Translations under genes and position numbers: made by a program
In this document: positions 23,661 to 33,742 of the stretch, piece by piece
Position numbering within the stretch: the stretch's first letter is position 1
Layout of the letters: each line of letters begins with the position of its first letter
Origin: Oasisia sp. SBJ-2009
Taxonomy: Eukaryota; Annelida; Polychaeta; Sabellida; Siboglinidae
Assembly (NCBI GenBank): GCA_964017155.1
Contig: OZ024865.1
Coordinates: 21,179,402-21,243,401 of the forward strand
Length of the DNA stretch: 64,000 bases
Direction: 5' to 3'
Notes under the pieces: generated by a model
What the model saw: the letters and a program-made list of their open reading frames with translations, nothing else
Told to the model about the DNA's origin: nothing
The model's database searches: none

Positions 23661-26600
23661 GTGGACACACGCGTACACACTCGATCACAAGCGAACACAC
23701 GCGAAAACACATGGGAACAGGCTGACACACGCGAACACACGCGAAAATACGCAGGAGCATCCGGGCACGCTGGACCCAAGCGGACAGACGGGTACACACG
23801 CGGACAGAAGTGGCGACAGGTTATTCATATACGAACTCATACGAACAAACGCGTACACACGCGGAAAAATGCGAACACACGCGCTCACACGCGGAAGAAA
23901 GCGAACACACGCGGGCACCCGCGGACACACGCTAAAAAACGCGTACACACGCGGAAACACGCGAACACACTGGACACACGCGGTGACACCCGGACATACA
24001 CGGACAAATACGAACGCACGCGGACATACATGTTTACACGCGGACACCCTCGCTCACACGCGAACACACGCAGACACACCCGGAAACACGTGGACACACG
24101 GCGACACATGTGGACACACGAGGTAACACGGGATACACGCGGCAACACCCGCTCACACGAGGACACACGCGAACACATTTGAAAACACGTGGACACACGT
24201 GGACACACGCGGTCACACAGTCACACTGGAAAGAGGCGGACTTACGGGGTCACAGATGCACACATACGAACACACGCGGAGAAAGATAGTTACACGCGGA
24301 CACACTTGGGCACACGCGGACACATCCAGAAAGACGTGGACACACGCGGAAACACGTGGTCACACGAGGAAACACGCGGAAACTTACGGACACACACGAA
24401 AAGACGCGCACACGCTCGGATACACGCGGTCACTAGGGAACACTATGGACACACGCGGTAACACAGGACACACACGAACACACACGAACACCCGCGGAAA
24501 CACGAGGAAACAGGCAAACATTCGAGAAAATATGCGATAACATAAACAGGACACAAGCGGACAGGCGGGGACACACGCTGACACACGCGGGTACACGCGG
24601 AAACAGGCCGACACAAGCGGACACACGCGAACACACGCTGACACACTGGACACACGCGGAGACACGCGGAAACACACGGGCACACCCGGAAACACATGGA
24701 CACAAGCTGACACCCGCAGTAACACGCGGATGCACAGGAAAACACGCGTTCACAAGTGGACACAGGCGAACACACGCGGGCACACAAGGACACACGCGGA
24801 CGCACGCGGACAGACGGGAACACGCGCAGACACACGCGGATACACGGGGGCACACGTGGACACACGCAGACACACGTGGTTACACGCGCACACACTCGGT
24901 CACACGCGGACACACGCGGACTTAGACGGGCACACGCGGTCGCACGCGGACACACGCGGACAAACGCGGATAAATGCGGATACACGTGTTTACACGCGGA
25001 CACACGTGGAAACACCCGTTCACACGTGGACACCCGCGGACACACTGGTGACATTCGGACAGACGGGAACACGCGCAGACACACGCGGATACATGCAGGC
25101 TCATGTGGACACACGCGGACACATGTGGTTACACGCGCACACACTCGGTCACACGCCGACACACGCGAACACACGCGGGCACACGTGGATACATGCGCAC
25201 ACAGGCGAACACACTCGGGCACACGTGGATACATGCTGATATACGCGGCCACACGCGGACACAAGCGATCATTCGCAAACAAATGCGGATACATGCGAAC
25301 ATTTATGGATATACGCGGTAACACGGGACACACGCGGACACACGCGGAAACGCGCGGGTACACGCTGACACCCGTGGACAGACGGGAACATATGCAGACA
25401 AACGCGAACACACGCGGACACACGCAGGCACACGTGAACATACGCCGGCACACGTGGTCACTCGCGAACACACTGGACACACACGGAAACACGACAACAC
25501 GCGCAGACATACGCGATCACACGGGAACACTCGGGGGCACACGTGGATACACGCGGTTACATGCGAACATTTATGGATATACGCGTTAACACGGGAAACA
25601 TGCGGACACACGCGGAAACGCGCGGGTATACGCTGACACACGTGGACAGACGGGAACACACGCAGACACGCGAACACACGCGGGGACACGCAGGCACACG
25701 CGTACATACGCGGCCACACGTGTTCAGTCGCGAACACACTGGACACACGCGGACACACGGGAACACACGCAGACACACGCGAACACACTGGAACACACGG
25801 GGGCACACGCGGATACGCGCGGGTACAAGCTGACACACGTGGACAGACGGGAACATACGCGGACTCCCACGGTCTCACGCGGACACACACGAACACACGT
25901 GGATACTCGCGTTAACAACTGGACACACTGGACACAAGCGGACAGACGGGAACACACGCAGACACACGCGGTGACACGCGGACATACGCGGGCACATACG
26001 AACACACGCGGACACACGCGGACACACGCGGACACACGCGGACACATGCGGATAAACGCGGGTACACGTGGTTACAAGCGGACACCATCGGTCACACGCG
26101 GACACACGCGGGAACAACCGGACACACGCCGACACACACGGACACACGCCGACACACACGGACAAACGCCGACACACCCCGACACACGCGGACAAACGCG
26201 GTCACACGCGAACACTTATAGACAAACCCGATAACACCGGACACATGCGGACACGCGCGAAAACACGTGGCAACACGCGGACACACGCGAAAATGCGCGG
26301 AAGCATGGGGACACGCTGGACACAAGTGGAAAGACGGGGGCATACGCAGTGACACGTTAGTTATACACGGACTCATACGAACAAACGCGTAAACAAAAGC
26401 GGAAAAACGCGGACACACGAAGCGAACATACACGGGAAAACGTGGACACATACTGACAAACTGGACACACGCGGACAGACGGGAAACAAGCACACACAAG
26501 CGCACACAAGCGAACACCTATGGATACCCGAGATAACACGGGACACACGAGAACACACGCGGACAAACGCAGTCACACCCGGACACATACGAAAACATTC

Positions 26601-28870
26601 GGACACACGCGGACAAATGCGGATACGCGCTGGTACACCCCGAAGCACGTGGTCAAACGGGAACATACGCAGACACAAGCTAACCCACGCGAACACACGA
26701 GGAAACAAGCGTACACACGCAGGAACTCGCGAATATACGTGGGCACACGTGGATACACGCGATCATACTGGACAAACGAAGACAGGCGGGAACACACGCA
26801 GACACACGCGAACAAACGAGAACACACCGTGGCACACGTGGATACATGCAGATACACGCAAACACTTATGGATATACGCGGTAACACGGGACACACGACA
26901 ACATACGCGTACACTCGCGAACACACGCGGACACACGCGGACAAACGCGGACAGACGGGAACAAACGCATACACTCGCGAACACACGCTAACACACGCGG
27001 GCTCAGGTGGATACACTCGGACACACGCGAACACACTGGGACACACATGGATACAGACGGATATACGCGGACACACGCGGACACAAGCTGTAACACTCGA
27101 CACTCGCGCACAGAGGGGAACACACGCAGACACACGAGAAAATACGGGAACACACGGGGGCACACGTACGAACACACGCGGGGTCACGTGGTTACACGAG
27201 GAAACACACGGTCGCACGCTGACACACGCTGGCACATTCGGACACTTGTGGACATGCGGAAACACGCGAACTCTTATGGATATACGCGGACACACGCAAA
27301 CACACGCGGTCCCACGTAGACACACGCGGAAACACTGGACACACGCGGAGAGACGGCAACACGTGCAGACACACGCGGATACACGCGGATACACGCGGAT
27401 ACACGCATACTACTACACGCGAACACATGCTGACACACGCGTTCACACGCGGACGTTCGCGGACACACGCGGACACACGCGGATAAACGCGGATAAACGC
27501 GGGTACACGTGGTTACACGCGGACACACTCGATCACACGCTGACACATGCGGGCACAACCAGACACACGCGGACACACATGCGAACACACACGGACACAC
27601 TTGGACACATGCTGATATACGCGAACACTCGCGAACAAACGCGGAAACAAGCGTACACACGCAGAAGCACGCGAACACAAGTGAACACACCGGGGCACAC
27701 GTGGATACACGCGGATACGCGCACACTTATGGATATACGCGGAAACACACGAGAACACACGCGGACACACGCGATCGCACGCAGACGCAAACGAACACAC
27801 GCGCTGACACACACGGACAAACGAGGATACGCCCGGGTACACGCGGACACACGTGGACAGACGGGAACACAAGCGGACACTCGAGAACACACGCGGGCAC
27901 ACGCGGGCACAGGCGAACAATTAGCATACACGCGGTAACACGGGACACACGCTAACACACACGGACACACCCGGTCTCACGCGGACATACACGAACACAC
28001 ATGGATACTCGCGTTAACACATGGACACACACGAACACACGCGGGCACACGTGGACACACGCGGACACACTGGACACAAGCGGACACACGGGAACACTCG
28101 CAGACACACGCGGAAACACGCGGAAACACGCAAATTTACACGGGCACACGTGGACACAAGCGGACACACTGGACACACGAGGAGAGAGGGAAACATACCA
28201 CACACACGCGGACACACGCGAACACTGCTGGATACCCGCGGTAACACGCGGACACACGCGTACAAACGCGGACACATGCGGATACGCGCTGGTACAACAG
28301 GACACACGTGGACGGAGTGGAATAAACGCGAACACACGCGAACACACGCGAACACAGGAAGGCACACGCGATCATACACGGGCTCACGTGGACACACTGG
28401 ACACACACGGACAGACGGGAACACACGCACACACACGCGGTCGCTCGCGTATACACGCGGACACACGCGGATAAACGCGGGTACACTTGGTTACACGCGG
28501 ACACACGCAGACACATGCGGGCACAACCAGACACACGCGGACACACAAGCGAACACACTCGGACACACTTGGACACATGCTGATATAGGCGCGCACACGC
28601 GGACACACGCGAACACTCGCAAACAAACGCGGAAACAAGCGTACACACGCATACACGCGCGAACTCACGGGAACACACCGGGGCACACATGGATACACGC
28701 GGATTCGCGCACACTTATGGATATAGACACTCGGGAATATAGGCGGGCACACGTGGTCACTCGCGAACACACTGGACACACGCGGACAGACGGGAACACA
28801 CGCAGACACACGCGAACACACTGGAACACACGGGGGCACGCGTGGAAACACGCGGATACACGCGAACACT

Positions 28871-29329
28871 TGCGCTCACTTGAAGTGTGCGCTCGGCTGA
28901 TTGTACCTGGAAAGACATACAGTATGATGGTAAATGATAAGCATCCAAGTATAACAAAAACCCTATCGTACAATCAGCTACTTGCATGTAATGTAATGTA
29001 ATGCATAATAATGTATCGACAGAAACCACATGCGTTATGCGAAAGTATACATTGACAGAAACCGTAAAGGGGGAAAAACAACCCCCTCAACAAACGTACT
29101 CTTACGAGTACCCGCACTAAAAACCCTGCAATCATCGCTGAACAACCAGCGGATGAAAGGCAAAATGCCAAACCTCATGTACTGAACTAATGCAGGGAAA
29201 AGCGTCAAATCATTAAAAACTGTGTACGTCACATTCGTGAGTGATGGTGCACAAGCGTACACAAAGAACAACAGTAAGGGATATACACACAACCAAATAA
29301 GCCACAACTGAAGGCAGACCGCATAATGT
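28871..29329. other. Unique block between array B and the left CR1 copy
   Basis: There is no gene. The edge of the array carries an imperfect palindrome (28872-28892, GCGCTCACTT with AAGTGTGCGC). An 11-bp inverted repeat GCTGATTGTAC (28896-28906) pairs with 28968-28978, like a small fold-back element. From about 29110 to 29240 it resembles 12150-12290 in the island, so it may be a terminal fragment of the YR element family. Its mirror copy is 33284-33742. Confidence 0.55.
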
Positions 29330-29612
29330 TTAACAAGGGTTTAACAAGGGGTTTAACAAGTTGCCGTCCAGAACCAAGCTCCAGACTGCATGTAAACAAG
29401 GAAGCCTATGGCTTATCGAGTGTTCACTAAAACAAAAATTAAATATACAATATTATAAAATGCACTAAAATGCTGCTAATTAAAATGCGTTGTCTCTAAA
29501 AAATACATAAATAAAATAAAATGTATACGTTGTCTCTAAAAAAATATACAAGTAAAATAAATAAATACATAAAATATCCTAAAATAATTTCTAAAACATT
29601 TAAGTGTTCAAC

Positions 29613-29912
29613 CTAGGTATAGCCCGCCCTTGCCAGATAATTGTCAATTTTATTTTTAAACATATTTACACTGCTGGCATTTACACAATCATGACTTAAG
29701 TTATTCCAATCAGTTATTGTTCTCTGGGAGAAGGAGAATTTTCTTTTATCTAATCTAGTGTATGGCTTGACTAACGCTGCCTTATGCCCCATTGTCACAC
29801 TATCTTCTTTTAGTTTAAAAAAAATGTTGCTATCAATATCTTCATATCCATTCAATATCTTAAAAACTTCTATTAGGTCTCCTCTTACTCTTCTAGTTTC
29901 TAATGTTGTCAA
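29613..29912 (-). pseudogene. CR1 ORF2 C-terminal tail, left copy
   Basis: About 99 codons of the conserved tail (DWNNLS, FKNKIDNYL), nearly identical to 3949-4236. It has an intact Leu codon where the full-length copy has TGA. It is separated from the RT part by the stop at 29997-29999. Confidence 0.85.
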
Positions 29913-29996
29913 TCTACATTCTAACAGGCGTTTTTCATAGGATAAATGTTTAAGTTCTGGAATTAGATTAGTAGCCCTGCTTTGAATTCTTTCAAG

Positions 29997-30783
29997 TTAA
30001 TCAATGTCTTTCTTTTGATATGGCCTCCATGCCTGAATGCAATATTCTAAGTGTGGCCTAACTATTGCCTTGTACAGTGGTATTATTAAAGTCTTATCCA
30101 TATATGTGATGTTTCTTCTAATTAATCCTAAAATTTGATTTCCTTTTGCAGCAGCAAGTCCACATTGCTCTGAAACTGTCATGTCGGCACTAACTGTAAC
30201 TCCCAAGTCCTTTTCTTTTACACTTGTGCGTAATATAGTATTGCCCATAAAGGATTCTTTGCTCACATTACCATGTCCAGATGCATTTACATTTTCCAAA
30301 ATTATATAACATCTGCCATTTTTCAGACCATTGTACTAACTTGGTTAGAGCATCTTGTAAAGTTTCTTTATCTGTATTAGTTTTTACAGTTCTGAACACT
30401 TTTGTGTCGTCTGCAAATTTAAGTACTTTACTTGATAAGTCATCATCCAAATCATTTATAAATATCAAAAACAGTATTGGTCCCAACACCGACCCCTGTG
30501 GAACTCCACTCAAAACTGGTTTCCAGTTTGATATCTCTCCCTCTACTATTACTCTCTGTCTTCTATCTGTCAACCATGCTTGTATCCAATTTATCATACT
30601 TTCCCCTATACCATAGGCTTTTAATTTAATTAACAGTCTTTGATGTGGCACTTTATCGAATGCTTTCTGAAAATCTAAGTATACTACATCCACCGGTGAA
30701 CCATCATCTACCCACTTATTAATACATTCTAAAAAGCATAAGAGATTGGTTAGACAAGACCTAGCTTTTAGGAACCCATGTTG
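29997..30783 (-). pseudogene. CR1 ORF2 reverse transcriptase core, left copy
   Basis: It carries YLDFQKAFD, GVPQGSVLGP and FADD. It is broken by a 5-bp deletion near 30283 (absent from the right-hand copy) and by a stop (GATTAA, 29997-29999) that is also present in the right-hand copy, so the stop predates the inverted duplication and the deletion postdates it. Confidence 0.85.
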
Positions 30784-31241
30784 AGATTTAGTTATTAATT
30801 TGTTTTTTTACAAGAAAGTCTACCATGTGGTCTCTAATAAATGTTTCTAATAATGTGCATAATACTGATGTTAAGCTCACTGGTCCATACTTTTCTGTGT
30901 TACTCCTCGACCCCTTTTTAAATAACGGTGTTACATTTGCCTCCTTCCATTCTGCTGGAACAATTCCCTCTTTCAGTGATATATTAAAAAAAATTGCAAG
31001 TGGTGTACTTATTTCGTTTACAATTTCCTTAAGTAATTTAGGTGTTATTCCATCAACTCCTGGTGATTTATTTGTTTTCATCATTTTAATTTTTTTTGAT
31101 ATCATTTCAGGAGTGACAAACAACTGCCCTAAATTTTGTGATTCATCACCCTCAAATTTCCTGGCAGGTAACGGCAGTGAACTTATATCTTCTTTAGTGA
31201 ATACAGAGCTGAAATATTCATTCAGATCCTCTGCCATTTGA
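30784..31241 (-). pseudogene. CR1 ORF2, N-terminal RT segment (loop of inverted repeat 1)
   Basis: It encodes the region from AEDLNEYFSSVF to the YGPVSLTS block (the full-length element has YRPVSLTS). One extra base in a T7 run at 30803-30809 (A6 in the full-length copy) puts it out of frame with the RT core. It has no partner in the right arm. Confidence 0.8.
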
Positions 31242-31284
31242 AACCCATCAGATATTACATTATATGCGCTGTTTTTTATTGGTC

Positions 31285-31829
31285 CTACTTTATCTCGAAC
31301 CTTCGTATAGCTTCTTTTGACAGGTGTTTCTTCCTAGATCGTTTCCCTTGATTTTGCATAGGAACAAATGTTTCAATAATGCCCTCAATCTCATCTTTCA
31401 AAATTATCCAACATTCTGTTGCTGTCTTGTCCTTCATTAAGTCAGTCCAATTTATGCTTGCTAAGTAGGTTCTCATTTGTTTATATTTGCCTTTATTGAA
31501 ATTTCTCCTCCCTCGCTTTTTGCCAGTAATCTCTGTTTGTATTTTTATACTAAAATGGATCTGATTATGGTCACTAGATCCCAAAGGCTCACATATTTTA
31601 ACATTATCAAATAATTCGTTTTGAGAGGAGAATACTAAATCCAACACATTTCCACCTCTCGTTGGTTCTAAAACATGTTGTGTAAGGAAACAGTCCTGTA
31701 TTAGAAGTAAAAACTGCTGGTCATCTCTTCCAACACTCTCTAGTGATTTCCACTGAATATGACCATGGTTAAAATCACCCATTATAACACATTCTCTTTT
31801 ACTAATCTCCTTTATGGCATTGTGCAACA
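31285..31829 (-). pseudogene. CR1 ORF2 endonuclease fragment (loop of inverted repeat 1)
   Basis: It contains GDFNHGHIQW and SSDHN, the second half of the endonuclease domain. The downstream end joins the RT-side sequence at about 31306 through the internal deletion. The upstream end is cut at 31829, where it abuts the inverted right copy with the shared trinucleotide CAA. Confidence 0.85.
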
Positions 31830-32616
31830 TGGGTTCCTAAAAGCTAGGTCTTGTCTAACCAATCTCTTATGCTTTTTAGAATATATTACTGAGTGGGTAG
31901 ATGATGGTTCACCGGTGGATGTAGTATACTTAGATTTTCAGAAAGCATTCGATAAAGTGCCACATCAAAGACTGTTAATTAAATTAAAAGCCTATGGTAT
32001 AGGGGAAAGTATGATAAATTGGATACAAGCATGGTTGACAGATAGAAGACAGAGAGTAATAGTAGAGGGAGAGATATCAAACTGGAAACCAGTTTTGAGT
32101 GGAGTTCCACAGGGGTCGGTGTTGGGACCAATACTGTTTTTGATATTTATAAATGATTTGGATGATGACTTATCAAGTAAAGTACTTAAATTTGCAGACG
32201 ACACAAAAGTGTTCAGAACTGTAAAAACTAATACAGATAAAGAAACTTTACAAGATGCTCTAACCAAGTTAGTACAATGGTCTGAAAAATGGCAGATGTT
32301 ATATAATTTTGGAAAATGTAAATGCATCCACATTGGACATGGTAATGTGAGCAAAGAATCCTTTATGGGCAATACTATATTACGCACAAGTGTAAAAGAA
32401 AAGGACTTGGGAGTTACAGTTAGTGCCGACATGACAGTTTCAGAGCAATGTGGACTTGCTGCTGCAAAAGGAAATCAAATTTTAGGATTAATTAGAAGAA
32501 ACATCACATATATGGATAAGACTTTAATAATACCACTGTACAAGGCAATAGTTAGGCCACACTTAGAATATTGCATTCAGGCATGGAGGCCATATCAAAA
32601 GAAAGACATTGATTAA
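31829..32616 (+). pseudogene. CR1 ORF2 reverse transcriptase core, right copy
   Basis: About 262 codons with YLDFQKAFD, GVPQGSVLGP and FADD intact, ending at the shared stop 32614-32616. The open frame nominally begins at 31759, in antisense endonuclease sequence, which is a chance fusion across the fold-back junction. The endonuclease and the N-terminal RT part are absent. Confidence 0.85.
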
Positions 32617-32700
32617 CTTGAAAGAATTCAAAGGAGGGCTACTAATCTAATTCCAGAACTTAAACATTTATCCTATGAAAAACGCCTGTTAGAATGTAGA

Positions 32701-33000
32701 TTGACAACATTAGAAACTAGAAGAGTAAGAGGAGACCTAATAGAAGTTTTTAAGATATTGAATGGATATGAAGATATTGATAGCAACATTTTTTTTAAAC
32801 TAAAAGAAGATAGTGTGACAATGGGGCATAAGGCAGCGTTAGTCAAGCCATACACTAGATTATATAAAAGAAAATTCTCCTTCTCCCAGAGAACAATAAC
32901 TGATTGGAATAACTTAAGTCATGATTGTGTAAATGCCAGCAGTGTAAATATGTTTAAAAATAAAATTGACAATTATCTGGCAAGGGCGGGCTATACCTAG
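32701..33000 (+). pseudogene. CR1 ORF2 C-terminal tail, right copy
   Basis: Mirror of 29613-29912, with one visible residue change (Tyr for Asp in the RL-x-KRKFSF stretch). It is open to the natural stop at 32998-33000. Confidence 0.85.
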
Positions 33001-33283
33001 GTTGAACACTTAAATGCTTTAGAAATTATTTTAGGATATTTTATGTATTTATTTATTTTACTTGTATATTTTTTTAGAGACAACGTATACATTTTATTTT
33101 ATTTATGTATTTTTTAGAGACAACGCATTTTAATTAGCAGCATTTTAGTGCATTTTATAATATTGTATATTTAATTTTTGTTTTAGTGAACACTCGATAA
33201 GCCATAGGCTTCCTTGTTTACATGCCGTCTGGAGCTTGGTTCTGGACGGCAACTTGTTAAACCCCTTGTTAAACCCTTGTTAA

Positions 33284-33742
33284 ACATTATGCGGTCTGCC
33301 TTCAGTTGTGGCTTATTTGGTTGTGTGTATATCCCTTACTGTTGTTCTTTGTGTACGCTTGTGCACCATCACTCACGAATGTGACGTACACAGTTTTTAA
33401 TGATTTGACGCTTTTCCCTGCATTAGTTCAGTACATGAGGTTTGGCATTTTGCCTTTCATCCGCTGGTTGTTCAGCGATGATTGCAGGGTTTTTAGTGCG
33501 GGTACTCGTAAGAGTACGTTTGTTGAGGAGGTTGTTTTTCCCCCTTTACGGTTTCTGTCAATGTATACTTTCGCATAACGCATGTGGTTTCTGTCGATAC
33601 ACTATTATGCATTACATTACATTACATGCAAGTAGCTGATTGTACGATAGGGTTTTTGTTGTACTTGGATGCTTATCATTTACCATCATACTGTATGTCT
33701 TTCCAGGTACAATCAGCCGAGCGCACACTTCAAGTGAGCGCA
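33284..33742. other. Mirror copy of the unique block
   Basis: Reverse complement of 28871-29329 with about 1% substitution (two changes in roughly 110 bp compared by eye). No gene. Confidence 0.8.

Larger units (their letters stand above)
17794..28870 (+). repeat. 10-bp minisatellite array B (GGACACACGC orientation)
   Basis: About 11 kb of the same 10-bp unit as array A in the same orientation. No gene is supported. It includes a recent 0.74-0.8-kb tandem duplication (22125-23660) and, from about 25838, the left arm of a large inverted repeat. The marker phrase TTATGGATATACGCGG recurs, for example at about 20535, 25303, 25571, 26866 and 27725. Confidence 0.95.
25838..30783 (+). repeat. Large inverted repeat 1, left arm
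   Basis: Reverse complement of 31830-36764. Paired positions sum to about 62,610-62,613 throughout (for example 28021 with 34592 and 29613 with 33000), and differences seen are scattered substitutions plus small indels. It contains minisatellite, a 460-bp unique block and the 3' part of a CR1 copy. Confidence 0.95.
29330..31829 (-). mobile_element. Truncated CR1-like copy, minus strand, with internal deletion
   Basis: It runs from the 3' terminal repeats at 29330 leftward-to-rightward through the ORF2 tail, RT and part of the endonuclease, ending at 31829 at the point equivalent to about 1824 of the full-length element. About 200 bp (equivalent to 2350-2546) are missing at about 31306. The piece from 30784 to 31829 is the single-copy loop of inverted repeat 1. 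Confidence 0.9.
31829..33283 (+). mobile_element. Truncated CR1-like copy, plus strand (mirror of 29330-30783)
   Basis: It starts abruptly in the RT at the equivalent of about 3063 in the full-length element and runs to three TTGTTAAAC-type terminal repeats. It is the right arm image of the left copy and is not an independent insertion, because it shares the GATTAA stop, the shortened 3' UTR and the same flanking unique block. Confidence 0.9.

Noticed and set aside
31759..31830. N-terminal extension of the right-copy RT frame
   Set aside because: It is antisense endonuclease sequence joined by the fold-back; the frame across the junction is accidental.
31829..33283. Right CR1 copy as an independent twin-primed insertion
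   Set aside because: Its 3' end faces outward like that of the left copy, and it shares that copy's stop and flanks. It is therefore a mirror duplicate and not a 5' inversion.
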